Origin: an uncultured Desulfurellaceae bacterium
GTDB taxonomy: Bacteria > Campylobacterota_A > Desulfurellia > Desulfurellales > Hippeaceae
Length of the DNA: 7,242 bases
Direction: 5' to 3'
Assembly: GCA_913056505.1 (NCBI GenBank)
Contig: CAJXLZ010000051.1
Coordinates: 1-7,242, forward strand
Shown: positions 1-6,773 of the stretch, in pieces
Layout of the letters: every line of letters starts with the position of its first letter
How positions within the stretch are numbered: the first letter of the stretch is position 1
Notes under the pieces: generated by a model
What the model saw: the letters and a program-made list of their open reading frames with translations, nothing else
Told to the model about the DNA's origin: nothing
Database searches by the model: none
Made by a program: the position numbers and the translations under genes

Positions 1-722
1 TCAGATAGTGTTTTGATTTCTTTAATTTTATTTTGAACCATAGTATAGCCTATTATAACATGACCTATCATTTTGCCGCTTGTAGTATATCCGAAGGTTG
101 TTGAATCCAGTTCCTCAACCTTGCCTATATCGTGCAAAAGTGCGCATGTTACTAACATATCTTCGTCCATACCGCCGTAAAACTGAGATATCTGTTTTGA
201 AAGTTTTGTAACTGACAGCGTGTGTTCTAAAAGCCCTCCAACGTAAGCATGATGCATAGTTTTAGCCGCAGGTGCTTTGCAGAATTTATTCAGGAAATCT
301 TCATCCTTAAATATGTTGAGAAGAAGTTTCTTTAACGATTGATTTTTAATGCCGTTTATTATGCCGAACATCTCCTCTTTCATTGCGTTTATATCTCTAC
401 TCGTCGACGGCAAAAAATCTTCTTTGGATATATTTTTATCATCAATCTTCCCTATATCCTTAATAATAATCTGCCAATTATCCTTAAATAGATTGCTTTC
501 ACCTGTAACCTTTACAAAATCCGATTCATTAAATTTATCTTTTAGGTATAAGCGGTTATTCCAAATTTTTGCTTCTATTGTGCCCGTTTTATCTTTAAGT
601 TTTAAACCCAGATAATCATCGCCATTTTTTGCTTTAAGAAGATGTTTTTCGGCAACAAGAAATATTCCATTTTCTATCTTCTGTATCTTCTTTTCTTTTA
701 TGCGTTTTACAAAATCATACAT
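1..722 (-). CDS. YhaM-like 3'-5' exoribonuclease, OB-fold plus HD domain (partial, C-terminus off window)
   Basis: The first 240 residues of a protein that runs off the left edge without a stop. Residues ~15-95 look like an OB-fold nucleic-acid-binding domain (a segment with GTIEAKIWN, then DFVKVTGE and NWQIIIKDI). Residues ~140-240 begin an HD phosphohydrolase domain, with HHAYVGGLLEHT at 157-168 and LLHDIGK at 195-201. The paired histidines and the H197-D198 doublet are the expected metal ligands. This order matches the YhaM family (B. subtilis YhaM is a ~314-residue 3'-5' exonuclease acting on RNA and single-stranded DNA), so roughly 70-80 residues are probably missing. The function is inferred from that family and the protein could act on another nucleic acid. 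The start at 720-722 is preferred because it has a GGAGG 7 bases upstream. ATGs at 727-729 and 716-718 are in other frames, and the first of these meets a stop after four codons. It is the third gene of the hisF-mog block, starting 3 bases after mog ends. No signal peptide or membrane segment was seen, so it is cytoplasmic. Confidence 0.82.
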   Translation of the reverse strand, partial: MYDFVKRIKEKKIQKIENGIFLVAEKHLLKAKNGDDYLGLKLKDKTGTIEAKIWNNRLYLKDKFNESDFVKVTGESNLFKDNWQIIIKDIGKIDDKNISKEDFLPSTSRDINAMKEEMFGIINGIKNQSLKKLLLNIFKDEDFLNKFCKAPAAKTMHHAYVGGLLEHTLSVTKLSKQISQFYGGMDEDMLVTCALLHDIGKVEELDSTTFGYTTSGKMIGHVIIGYTMVQNKIKEIKTLS

Positions 723-725
723 ATA

Positions 726-1220
726 TCATCCTCCACATGGCGTGGTGTCACCTTGAAGTTTGTCAATAGCATGTGGCAAAACATCAATAATATATTCAAG
801 ATTTTCTTTCATAGCTTTGGGGGATCCGGGAAGATTTATAATCAGCTTATGATTTCTTACACCCGCCAACATTCTCGACAACATAGCCCTTTTTGTAAAT
901 GATAAGGCATTGTACAACATAGCCTGTGTAATTGCGGGGATCTCATATTCCAAAACTTCCTTTGTTGCATCTGGTGTTACATCCCTATAAAAAAGACCTG
1001 TGCCGCCGCTTGTGATTATCATATCCACATCCTTTTTTTCAGAAAACTCAATCAATTTTTCTTTAATTAGATCAAATTCATCCGGTATTATATCATAGTA
1101 TGCTAAACTTCCGTTTATCTTCTTTATGATATCTTCGAATATTGGTTTTATTTTATCATCCTCTGGATGTTTGCTCCTTGAATCACTCATCACGATTAAT
1201 GCGAATTTATATTCTGACAT
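726..1220 (-). CDS. MoaB/Mog-family molybdopterin adenylyltransferase-like protein
   Basis: A 164-residue single-domain MoCF_biosynth protein. Members bind molybdopterin in the cytoplasm; characterised ones (MogA, plant Cnx1G) adenylylate it with ATP before molybdenum or tungsten insertion. Visible signatures are the N-terminal strand ALIVMSDSR (7-15), the P46-D47-E48 loop, SGGTG at 71-75, RDVTPDAT at 79-86 with the family's catalytic-type Asp at D80, SRMLAGVR at 115-122, and NLPGSPKAM at 129-137. The length is nearer MoaB (~170) than MogA (~195), and the GGTG form also favours MoaB. The symbol is left blank because sequence alone does not cleanly separate moaB from mog. The start overlaps the 3' end of hisF by 14 bases, with an AAGGGG-type ribosome site inside hisF codons, which implies coupled translation. 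No other molybdenum cofactor gene is in the window, so its presence beside hisF is not explained by pathway. Confidence 0.88.
   Translation of the reverse strand: MSEYKFALIVMSDSRSKHPEDDKIKPIFEDIIKKINGSLAYYDIIPDEFDLIKEKLIEFSEKKDVDMIITSGGTGLFYRDVTPDATKEVLEYEIPAITQAMLYNALSFTKRAMLSRMLAGVRNHKLIINLPGSPKAMKENLEYIIDVLPHAIDKLQGDTTPCGG
730..734 (-). promoter_or_regulatory. Ribosome binding site of the YhaM-like gene
   Basis: GGAGG on the minus strand, 7 bases before the ATG at 720-722. It lies inside the last codons of mog (the Gly-Gly-stop end), so translation of the two genes is probably coupled. It decides the start: a nearer ATG at 727-729 abuts the site directly and is out of frame. Confidence 0.75.
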
Positions 1221-1959
1221 TTACCCCTTCTTTTTGCAAATATTGTTTTGTTTGTCTTATCGTATAATCCCCAAAATGGAATATTGAGGCTGCCAAGGCT
1301 GCATCAGCACCTACATCAAATACATCTTTCATATGTTTGGGGTTTCCTGCGCCGCCTGAGGCAATCACAGGTATTTCTACGCTATCTGATATGGCCTTTG
1401 TTAACTCAAGATCATAGCCGTTTTTCGTTCCATCGGCATCCATACTTGTCAATAATATTTCACCTGCACCACTGTCTGCTGCCTGCTTTGCCCACTTAAT
1501 TGCATCAAGCCCGGTGGGCACTCGTCCGCCATTTATAAAAACTTCAAACCCGTTTTTTGTTCTTTTTGCATCTATGGCAACAACTATACATTGACTGCCA
1601 AAAATTTTAGAGGACTCATAGATAAAATTAGGATTTTTAACCGCAGATGAATTAATAGAAATTTTGTCTGCTCCTGCTTTAAGCAGCACCCTTATATCGT
1701 CTATATTACTTATCCCACCCCCCACCGTAAGCGGCATAAAAACTTTTTCTGCCGTTCTTTCAACTACATCCACTATTGTTTTTCTCTTTTCATAACTTGC
1801 TGTTATATCTAAAAATACCAGTTCATCAGCTTGCTCTTTGTCGTAAATAACGGCCTGTTCAACAGGGTCACCGGCATCTGCTAAGTCAAGAAAATTTATG
1901 CCTTTCACAACCCTGCCGCCTTTTACATCAAGACAGGGAATAATTCTTTTTGAAAGCAT
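1207..1959 (-). CDS. hisF: Imidazole glycerol phosphate synthase, cyclase subunit HisF
   Basis: 250 residues, the normal length for HisF, the (beta-alpha)8-barrel subunit that uses ammonia from the HisH glutaminase to convert PRFAR into imidazole glycerol phosphate and AICAR, linking histidine and purine synthesis. The N-terminus ([17 protein letters not shown]) carries the catalytic Asp at D11. The second catalytic Asp is D130 in VVAIDAKR, at the same number as in Thermotoga maritima HisF. Phosphate-binding segments TVGGGI (78-83), [15 protein letters not shown] and IASGGAG are intact, as is the C-terminal [14 protein letters not shown]. The start is fixed by the conserved N-terminus and an AAGGGGG site 8 bases upstream. 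HisH and HisA are not in the window, so the partner must be encoded elsewhere. A promoter-like sequence directly upstream suggests this is the first gene of a transcript also carrying mog and the YhaM-like gene. Confidence 0.97.
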   Translation of the reverse strand: MLSKRIIPCLDVKGGRVVKGINFLDLADAGDPVEQAVIYDKEQADELVFLDITASYEKRKTIVDVVERTAEKVFMPLTVGGGISNIDDIRVLLKAGADKISINSSAVKNPNFIYESSKIFGSQCIVVAIDAKRTKNGFEVFINGGRVPTGLDAIKWAKQAADSGAGEILLTSMDADGTKNGYDLELTKAISDSVEIPVIASGGAGNPKHMKDVFDVGADAALAASIFHFGDYTIRQTKQYLQKEGVNVRI

Positions 1960-1967
1960 TATATTAG

Positions 1968-1974
1968 CCCCCTT
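1968..1974 (-). promoter_or_regulatory. Ribosome binding site of hisF
   Basis: AAGGGGG on the minus strand, 8 bases before the hisF ATG. It is more G-rich than the GGAGG sites of trpG, trpD and the YhaM-like gene, but is purine-rich and well placed. Confidence 0.6.
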
Positions 1975-1988
1975 AATTCTTAAAAAGA

Positions 1989-2016
1989 AGTATAGTTAGT
2001 CCAAATATTATGTCAA
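1989..2016 (-). promoter_or_regulatory. Predicted sigma70-type promoter for hisF-mog-yhaM block
   Basis: Reading the minus strand, a perfect -35 box TTGACA (2011-2016) is followed by a 16-base AT-rich spacer and a -10 box TATACT (1989-1994, five of six matches to consensus). Transcription would start near 1981-1983, giving a leader of about 20-25 bases that contains the hisF ribosome site. The promoter occupies the only sizeable gap between genes in the window, just after the trpA stop. A second TTGAC lies nine bases further upstream but has no properly spaced -10 box. No factor-independent terminator is seen before it, so hisF may be transcribed both from here and by read-through from trp. 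This is prediction from consensus only. Confidence 0.6.
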
Positions 2017-2034
2017 GTAGGTCAATATGGCTTT

Positions 2035-2742
2035 TTATTGCCTTAATGATTTGATAAAATTTTCAAATCTATTTTCTTCGATTGCTCTGATAGCCTCTGT
2101 GCCAATGACAACGCCATCTGCGGTTTTGCATGCCTTATGAATATCATCCTTTGATCTTATTCCAAATCCCAAAATCACATCCTTATTAAAATTATTTCTT
2201 GCGTAATTAATTTTATCGGCTGTTTCCTGATCCAGACTAAAACTGCCGCCCGTTATGCCCCTTGTTGATACGAAATATATAAAGTCTTTAGAGATTTTCT
2301 TTACTTTATCTATATCCTCATAGCTACTTTCAGGCGTCGCAAAATGTATTAAATTTATATTATATCTATCGAAGATCCTTTTAAATTTTCCGCTTTCTGT
2401 CAAAGGCAGATCGGCTATAATCATACCATCAACCATTTGAGCCTCTTTTGCGAATTTCTCAGACCCATATCCAAAAATAACATTTGCATATGTCATAACA
2501 TATAATCTGCCCTTAAATATCTCTCTTGCAGACTTCAAGCTTTTAAAGAAATCACCCGTATTCTCCCGTTTCAACACATCAAGCGCCGCTTTCTCTATAA
2601 CAGGCCCATCCGCCACGGGATCGGAAAATGGAAAGCCTATCTCCAAAAAATCTATTTTGTATCTATTGCAAATTTCAACAGCCTTTAAAAATCCATCCCT
2701 ATTCAGATAATCACAAACAAGATATATGCCCACTTTACACAT
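2035..2742 (-). CDS. trpA: Tryptophan synthase alpha chain (short N-terminus)
   Basis: 235 residues, against about 268 in E. coli. TrpA splits indole-3-glycerol phosphate into glyceraldehyde 3-phosphate and indole, which is channelled to TrpB in the alpha2-beta2 complex. The signature FLEIGFPFSDPVADGP (32-47) contains the catalytic Glu at E34 and Asp at D45, equivalent to E. coli E49 and D60. The barrel continues through MTYANVIFGYG (~loop 2), ADLPLTES, FVSTRGITGG (loop 6) and the phosphate-binding GFGIRS and VVIGTEAI. The N-terminus starts directly at strand 1 (GIYLVCDYLN) and lacks the ~15-residue leading helix of the enteric enzyme. It cannot be extended, because an in-frame TAG lies at 2752-2754 and no other start codon intervenes. 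The gene starts 2 bases after the trpB stop, with an AGGGGA ribosome site, and is the last trp gene. Confidence 0.96.
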   Translation of the reverse strand: MCKVGIYLVCDYLNRDGFLKAVEICNRYKIDFLEIGFPFSDPVADGPVIEKAALDVLKRENTGDFFKSLKSAREIFKGRLYVMTYANVIFGYGSEKFAKEAQMVDGMIIADLPLTESGKFKRIFDRYNINLIHFATPESSYEDIDKVKKISKDFIYFVSTRGITGGSFSLDQETADKINYARNNFNKDVILGFGIRSKDDIHKACKTADGVVIGTEAIRAIEENRFENFIKSLRQ

Positions 2743-2744
2743 TT

Positions 2745-3905
2745 TTATCCCCTAATCTGTTTTACAATTCCTAAATCTTTATCTCCCCTGCCTGATAAGT
2801 TTACAATTACAACCCTGTTTTTAAACCTATCTTTATGCTCTACAACATAACCTATGGCATGTGAACTCTCAAGCGCAGGAATTATGCCCTCCATTTTGCT
2901 TAAAAGTTTGAACGCATCCAACGCTTCGTTATCAAAGCAGACATCGTACTTCACCCTACCATTATCTTTTAAATAACTATGTTCTGGACCAACAGACGGA
3001 TAATCAAGCCCCGCAGAAACAGAGTGCACATTTGCCACCTGTCCATACTCATCCTGCAGAAGATAGCTCAATGCACCATGCAGAATGCCGGGCCTGCCCA
3101 TTGTCAGTGTCGCTGAATGTTTACCAAGTTCAAGTGATTCACCGCCAGCTTCAACACCTATCAGTTCAACATCTTTATATTTTACAAATCCACTGAATAT
3201 ACCTATAGCGTTGCTGCCGCCGCCTACACAAGCAACGACACTATCGGGCAACTTGCCATTCTGTTCCATAATCTGTTTCTTAGCCTCTTTTCCTATAACA
3301 GATTGAAAATATTTAACAATTTCAGGGAAAGGATATGGACCAACGGCACTGCCTATCAAATAGTGCGTTGTCTGAACATTTTTAACCCAATCACGAAGAG
3401 CCTCATTGATAGCACTTTTAAGCGTCATACTACCCTTCTCAACGCATACTACGTTAGCACCGAGTAACTTCATTCTGTCAACATTTGGCGCCTGACGTTC
3501 CATATCCTTCTTGCCCATATAAACGACACACTCCATATTAAGTAGAGCCGCTGCCGTAGCTGTTGCAACACCGTGTTGGCCTGCCCCTGTCTCTGCAATA
3601 ATGCGCTTCTTGCCCATAAATTTTGCAAGAAGAATTTGCCCTAATGTGTTATTTAATTTATGAGCTCCTGTGTGGAGTAGATCCTCACGCTTTAAATAAA
3701 CTTGAGCTCCAACGTAATTGCTAAAATTTTCAGCCAAATATAAAGGCGTTGGTCTGCCTGCATAATTTTTTAAGTAGTATTGAAATTTGCGCTTGCTCTC
3801 TTTATTTTTTTTAAATTGCACAAAAGCATCTTCGAGTTCGCGTAGAGCTCTCATTAATGTTTCGGGAACAAACTGCCCACCGTATATGCCGTAATAAGCA
3901 TTCAT
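2745..3905 (-). CDS. trpB: Tryptophan synthase beta chain (TrpB1 type)
   Basis: 386 residues, close to the ~397 of E. coli TrpB. It is the PLP enzyme that condenses indole with L-serine to give L-tryptophan. The PLP lysine is K83 in HTGAHKLNN (78-86). E104 in AETGAGQHG matches the catalytic Glu109 of the enteric enzyme. The PLP phosphate is held by GGGSNA (228-233). [13 protein letters not shown] (298-310), PALESSHA (343-350) and the C-terminal NLSGRGDKD (369-377) are all intact. The start [13 protein letters not shown] is the canonical TrpB1 N-terminus, so this is the standard allosteric partner of TrpA rather than the TrpB2 paralogue. Its ATG follows the trpF stop with no gap (TAAATG), with an AGAGG site 6 bases upstream inside the trpF end. 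It is followed 2 bases later by trpA, in the usual B-A order. Confidence 0.98.
   Translation of the reverse strand: MNAYYGIYGGQFVPETLMRALRELEDAFVQFKKNKESKRKFQYYLKNYAGRPTPLYLAENFSNYVGAQVYLKREDLLHTGAHKLNNTLGQILLAKFMGKKRIIAETGAGQHGVATATAAALLNMECVVYMGKKDMERQAPNVDRMKLLGANVVCVEKGSMTLKSAINEALRDWVKNVQTTHYLIGSAVGPYPFPEIVKYFQSVIGKEAKKQIMEQNGKLPDSVVACVGGGSNAIGIFSGFVKYKDVELIGVEAGGESLELGKHSATLTMGRPGILHGALSYLLQDEYGQVANVHSVSAGLDYPSVGPEHSYLKDNGRVKYDVCFDNEALDAFKLLSKMEGIIPALESSHAIGYVVEHKDRFKNRVVIVNLSGRGDKDLGIVKQIRG
2748..2753 (-). promoter_or_regulatory. Ribosome binding site of trpA
   Basis: AGGGGA on the minus strand, 5 bases before the trpA ATG and within the last codons of trpB. Together with the in-frame stop just upstream, it fixes the short TrpA start. 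Confidence 0.55.
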
Positions 3906-4475
3906 TTAAAACCTCTTTACAATTTTCATAAATTCTTTCATCTTTTTTATATCCTTTTTGCCTGGGTATGCCTCAATTGAACTAACCAGATCAACACCAA
4001 AAGGATCTATATCAACTATTTCATCTATATTATTTATACCTACGCCCCCTGCGATAAAAAGCCTATTTTTATAATCTACATCTTTAATAAGACTTTTGTC
4101 AAACGCTATGCCACTTCCGCCAACTGATTTTGTATAGCTGTCAAACAGAATCAAACCATTACTTTTGACTATTGGCAGTCTGTCTGCAATCCTATAAACC
4201 CTGATAGTGTTGAAACCCTGAAAATCATGATATACTTGCGCATAATCGAGCCCGCAATACTCCATTGCTATCTTTATCTCTTTCTCATCTTGATCAACAA
4301 ATACACCCACGGTTTTTACACTATTATTGATATTTTTAATAATATTCTTTGCCTTATCGTATGAAATAAACCGCTTGCTTTTTGTATAAAATACAAAACC
4401 GATAAAGTCAACACCGAGATCAACCGCGGCAAGCACATCATCGAGATTTGTCATTCCGCAAAATTTAACCTTCAT
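3906..4475 (-). CDS. trpF: Phosphoribosylanthranilate isomerase (shortened barrel)
   Basis: 189 residues; typical TrpF is 200-210. It performs the Amadori rearrangement of N-(5'-phosphoribosyl)anthranilate to CdRP. The catalytic cysteine is C6 in VKFCGMTN and the catalytic Asp is D112 in ILFDS. The segment GFVFYTKSKRFIS (26-38), GVFVD (57-61), GGSGIAFD (119-126), phosphate-binding IAGGVG (141-146) and the final EAYPGKKD (168-175) are recognisable. Unlike most members, the QLHG motif at the end of strand 3 reads QVYH (80-83). The stretch between it and the next strand (about 84-90) is some 8-10 residues shorter than in the T. maritima enzyme as I recall it. The active site otherwise looks complete and the gene sits in the expected operon slot, so I judge it functional. 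It overlaps the trpC end by 11 bases, with a GGAAGGA-type ribosome site. Confidence 0.95.
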   Translation of the reverse strand: MKVKFCGMTNLDDVLAAVDLGVDFIGFVFYTKSKRFISYDKAKNIIKNINNSVKTVGVFVDQDEKEIKIAMEYCGLDYAQVYHDFQGFNTIRVYRIADRLPIVKSNGLILFDSYTKSVGGSGIAFDKSLIKDVDYKNRLFIAGGVGINNIDEIVDIDPFGVDLVSSIEAYPGKKDIKKMKEFMKIVKRF

Positions 4476-5214
4476 TTTTCCTTCCTATCAAATCTAAAAA
4501 TTCTGCTTCCAAATTTGATAAATTTTTCATCAATGCCTCACCTATTAAAAATCCATCACAGCTTGTTTTTAGATAATCTATATCTTCTTTGGTTCTTATG
4601 CCGCTTTCTGCTATTTTTATTGTCTTAAAATCTATACTATCTAAAATATTCTTTGCCCTTTCCAAAGAGATCCCAAGTGTGTCCAAATCTCTGGCATTTA
4701 CGCCGACAATTGCCGGCGACATTCTTCTTATTCTTTCAAGCTCTTCTAAAGAGTGAACCTCAACAAGTAGATCAAGCCCTAATTCTTTAGCGTAATTGTA
4801 AAGCTCATTCAATTTTTTATCATCCAAAATTCTCACAATTAAAAGCACGATATCAGCGCCACATACATAAGCCTTCTTTATCTGAACCTTGTCTATAATA
4901 AAATCTTTGCACAAAACCGGTATATCAACGCGACTGCAAACCTCGCTCAATCGCTCAAAACTCCCGGAAAAAAATTTCTCATCAGTCAAAACACTTATTG
5001 CCTTAGCATATCTTAAATAAGCATCCAATATCTCTTTCAAATCTATCTCGCCTAAAAAACCGGCTGATGGGGACGAGCCCTTTATCTCTGCAATAATATT
5101 AATATCACCATTGAAATAATCACTTAAATGGTGCAGTTTTCTATCCCTTGTTTCTTTAATAGATATATTCTTTATTTCCTCTTTTTTGTTCTTTAAAATT
5201 TCATCAAGCAACAT
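4465..5214 (-). CDS. trpC: Indole-3-glycerol phosphate synthase
   Basis: 249 residues, the normal length for a stand-alone enzyme not fused to TrpF. It closes the indole ring of CdRP with loss of CO2 and water. All the active-site residues known from the Sulfolobus enzyme are visible: E43 and K45 in IIAEIKGSSPSAG (40-52), the general acid K103 in LCKDFI, E152 in VEVHS, N173 in GVNARDL, and E203-S204 in IAESGI. Phosphate is bound by the SSPS loop and the late FLIGEALM strand. The first ~35 residues form the family's extra N-terminal helix (LDEILKNKKEEI). The start lies 4 bases after the trpD stop. The ribosome site there is weak (AGAG or AGGA at a long distance), so translation probably depends on ribosomes finishing trpD. 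Confidence 0.97.
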   Translation of the reverse strand: MLLDEILKNKKEEIKNISIKETRDRKLHHLSDYFNGDINIIAEIKGSSPSAGFLGEIDLKEILDAYLRYAKAISVLTDEKFFSGSFERLSEVCSRVDIPVLCKDFIIDKVQIKKAYVCGADIVLLIVRILDDKKLNELYNYAKELGLDLLVEVHSLEELERIRRMSPAIVGVNARDLDTLGISLERAKNILDSIDFKTIKIAESGIRTKEDIDYLKTSCDGFLIGEALMKNLSNLEAEFLDLIGRKNEG

Positions 5215-5218
5215 TGAA

Positions 5219-6214
5219 CTACTCTTTTTCCTTTAATGATTCAATCTTCTCAAGCGCTTTTTTATTTTCTATTGTTTCTTTTGCAAGATTAAAAGCATTT
5301 CTTATATCATTTTCAACACCGCTTACAACAAAGCCAAAGGCCGCATTAATTGCCACGGCATTTTTAAGATTCTCGTGCTTATTTTCAAACACTTCCATCA
5401 TAATTTCCGCATTTTTTTTGGCATCATATCCCTTGATTGCGCTAATATCTGCATAGATTCCAAACTCTCTTGGGTCAAACTCAAACCGTTTCTTGTTCAA
5501 ACCCTGTTTTTGATAGCAGATGGTAATATCTGATATGCTGACCTCGTCGAGTCCGTCATTTGATGATAGAAATATTACATTATCCATATCGAGCATATCA
5601 GATGCCTCAAGCATAACAGGCAGAAAATCTCTACTAAAAACACCTATGGTTTGATATGATACATTAAACGGGTTGCACAAAGGCCCAAGCAGATTAAAAA
5701 TTGTTCTAATACCGAGTTGCTTTCTTACAGGCGCCACATACCTCATTGCAGGATGATAATTAGGGGCAAATAAAAATACAAATTCATTCTTTTTCAGATA
5801 TTCAAAGGCTGCCTGCTTTGTTAAATCTATTGGTACACCCAAAGCCTCTAATACATCTGCAGAACCCGATTTTGAACTCACAGCCCTATTGCCGTGCTTT
5901 GCCACAGGCACAAAAATGGAGCAGACAATTGAGGCTGCGGTTGATATATTAAATGTTGATTTCTTATCACCGCCCGTGCCGCAGGTATCAAGTAGCTTCA
6001 TACCTGTATCAATCTGATTGGCATGTTTTTTCATAGATTTTGCAGCCCCAGCTATTTCACTTGCAGACTCAGTTTTATTAGCGAGCGCAATAAGCAGATT
6101 GGCAATTTCTTCTTCCTTGTATGTGCCGCTCAAAACGTTGTCAAAAATAGCTTCAACTGTTGACATCTCTAAATCTTTACCGTATTTTAGATCTTCTAAA
6201 ACTCTATTTAGCAT
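5219..6214 (-). CDS. trpD: Anthranilate phosphoribosyltransferase
   Basis: 331 residues, typical of stand-alone TrpD. It transfers phosphoribose from PRPP to anthranilate. Visible in order are an alpha-helical N-terminal domain (1-70) with the ANLLIALANKTES segment; the PRPP-binding DTCGTGGD (76-83); FNISTAAS (88-95); KHGNRAVSSKSGSAD (106-120) for ribose, phosphate and anthranilate contacts; the anthranilate-site NYHPAMRYVAPVRKQLGIR (152-170), which includes R170; NLLGPLCNP (174-182); and the metal-binding Asp-Glu pair D223-E224 in GLDEVSISD. It is not fused to TrpG, unlike the enteric bifunctional protein. Its ATG overlaps the trpG stop region by 11 bases and has a GGAGG site 6 bases upstream, the arrangement expected for coupled translation. 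Confidence 0.98.
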   Translation of the reverse strand: MLNRVLEDLKYGKDLEMSTVEAIFDNVLSGTYKEEEIANLLIALANKTESASEIAGAAKSMKKHANQIDTGMKLLDTCGTGGDKKSTFNISTAASIVCSIFVPVAKHGNRAVSSKSGSADVLEALGVPIDLTKQAAFEYLKKNEFVFLFAPNYHPAMRYVAPVRKQLGIRTIFNLLGPLCNPFNVSYQTIGVFSRDFLPVMLEASDMLDMDNVIFLSSNDGLDEVSISDITICYQKQGLNKKRFEFDPREFGIYADISAIKGYDAKKNAEIMMEVFENKHENLKNAVAINAAFGFVVSGVENDIRNAFNLAKETIENKKALEKIESLKEKE

Positions 6215-6773
6215 ATACTACCTCCATAAAATTTTTTATTATATCTAATCCACTTTGTGTCAAATAAGACTCAGGATGAAACTGTAAGCCGTATATTTTC
6301 AGCTTTTCCGATTCTACCGCCATAATCTCATTGTCCTCTATTGAATATGCTGTTATGCTTAAATCTTTCAAATTATCCACCGCAAGTGAGTGATAACGCA
6401 CAACATCTATTTTTTCAGGTAGTCCTTTAAAGATTTTTGACTGCAAATGGCGTATCCTATCCACCTTACCGTGCATTATCCGCTTTGCTGCTCTTATATT
6501 TGCCCCAAAGTAGTAACTTATCGCCTGCATACCGAGGCACACACCCAAAATAGGCAGTTTCCCCTTATAAAAATCAATTGCATCAAGGCTCAGCATAGAA
6601 TACTCCGGCCTCGACGGACCGGGCGATATAACAATTGCATCCATATCTTTTAAACCTTTTATTTCAGATAGATGGTGTGTATTTGTTATAACTTCAACAT
6701 CACGGTTAAAATGCACAATATATTGGTAAATATTATATGTGAAGGAATCGTAATTATCTATTAATAGTATCAT
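6204..6773 (-). CDS. trpG: Anthranilate synthase glutamine amidotransferase subunit
   Basis: 189 residues, the normal length for a class I glutaminase subunit. It hydrolyses glutamine and passes ammonia to TrpE. The N-terminus [14 protein letters not shown] is canonical. The catalytic triad is C79 in GVCLGMQ with H166 and E168 in FHPES. HGKVDRI (101-107) and RYHSLAV (126-132) are further family motifs. The oxyanion-side motif usually read as PGPGTP is PGPSRP here (51-56), a modest deviation. TrpG and PabA are hard to separate by sequence and the subunit may also serve folate synthesis, but its position between trpE and trpD makes TrpG the natural call. It overlaps the trpE end by 20 bases and is preceded by a strong AGGAGG site. 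Confidence 0.96.
   Translation of the reverse strand: MILLIDNYDSFTYNIYQYIVHFNRDVEVITNTHHLSEIKGLKDMDAIVISPGPSRPEYSMLSLDAIDFYKGKLPILGVCLGMQAISYYFGANIRAAKRIMHGKVDRIRHLQSKIFKGLPEKIDVVRYHSLAVDNLKDLSITAYSIEDNEIMAVESEKLKIYGLQFHPESYLTQSGLDIIKNFMEVVYAK
6221..6225 (-). promoter_or_regulatory. Ribosome binding site of trpD
   Basis: GGAGG on the minus strand, 6 bases upstream of the trpD ATG and inside the last codons of trpG. It confirms the chosen start and suggests translational coupling. Confidence 0.7.

Larger units (their letters stand above)
1960..2034 (-). other. trpA-hisF intergenic region
   Basis: 75 bases between the trpA stop and the hisF start, and the only gap over 4 bases in the window. 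It holds the predicted promoter and the hisF ribosome site. A small AU-rich inverted repeat (TTCTT, three bases, AAGAA; 1977-1989) overlaps the expected transcription start. Its stem is too weak and lacks the GC-rich base and following T-run needed for a terminator. No leader peptide or riboswitch-like structure was recognised. Confidence 0.7.

Noticed and set aside
727..729. ATG overlapping the mog stop (ATGA) as the start of the YhaM-like gene
   Set aside because: It is out of frame with the YhaM-like protein and reaches a TGA after four codons. It also abuts the ribosome site with no spacing.
349..902. Plus-strand open frames of 86-88 residues opposite the YhaM-like and mog genes
   Set aside because: They lie antisense to genes with clear family motifs, have low-complexity Ser/Phe/Ile-rich translations, and show no recognisable domain.
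1977..1989. Inverted repeat TTCTT-AAGAA in the trpA-hisF gap as a terminator or operator
   Set aside because: The stem is five AU-rich pairs with a three-base loop and has no GC core or trailing T-run on the transcribed strand. It is expected by chance in AT-rich DNA.
2011..2025. Direct repeat TTGAC-CTAC-TTGAC as a regulator binding site
   Set aside because: Two five-base copies are too short to support an operator, and the nearer copy is explained by the -35 box.
3085..3306. Plus-strand open frame within trpB (and similar ones at 1248-1499, 5214-5456, 6018-6248 and 6447-6653)
   Set aside because: All are antisense shadows of well-supported trp or his genes, without family similarity.
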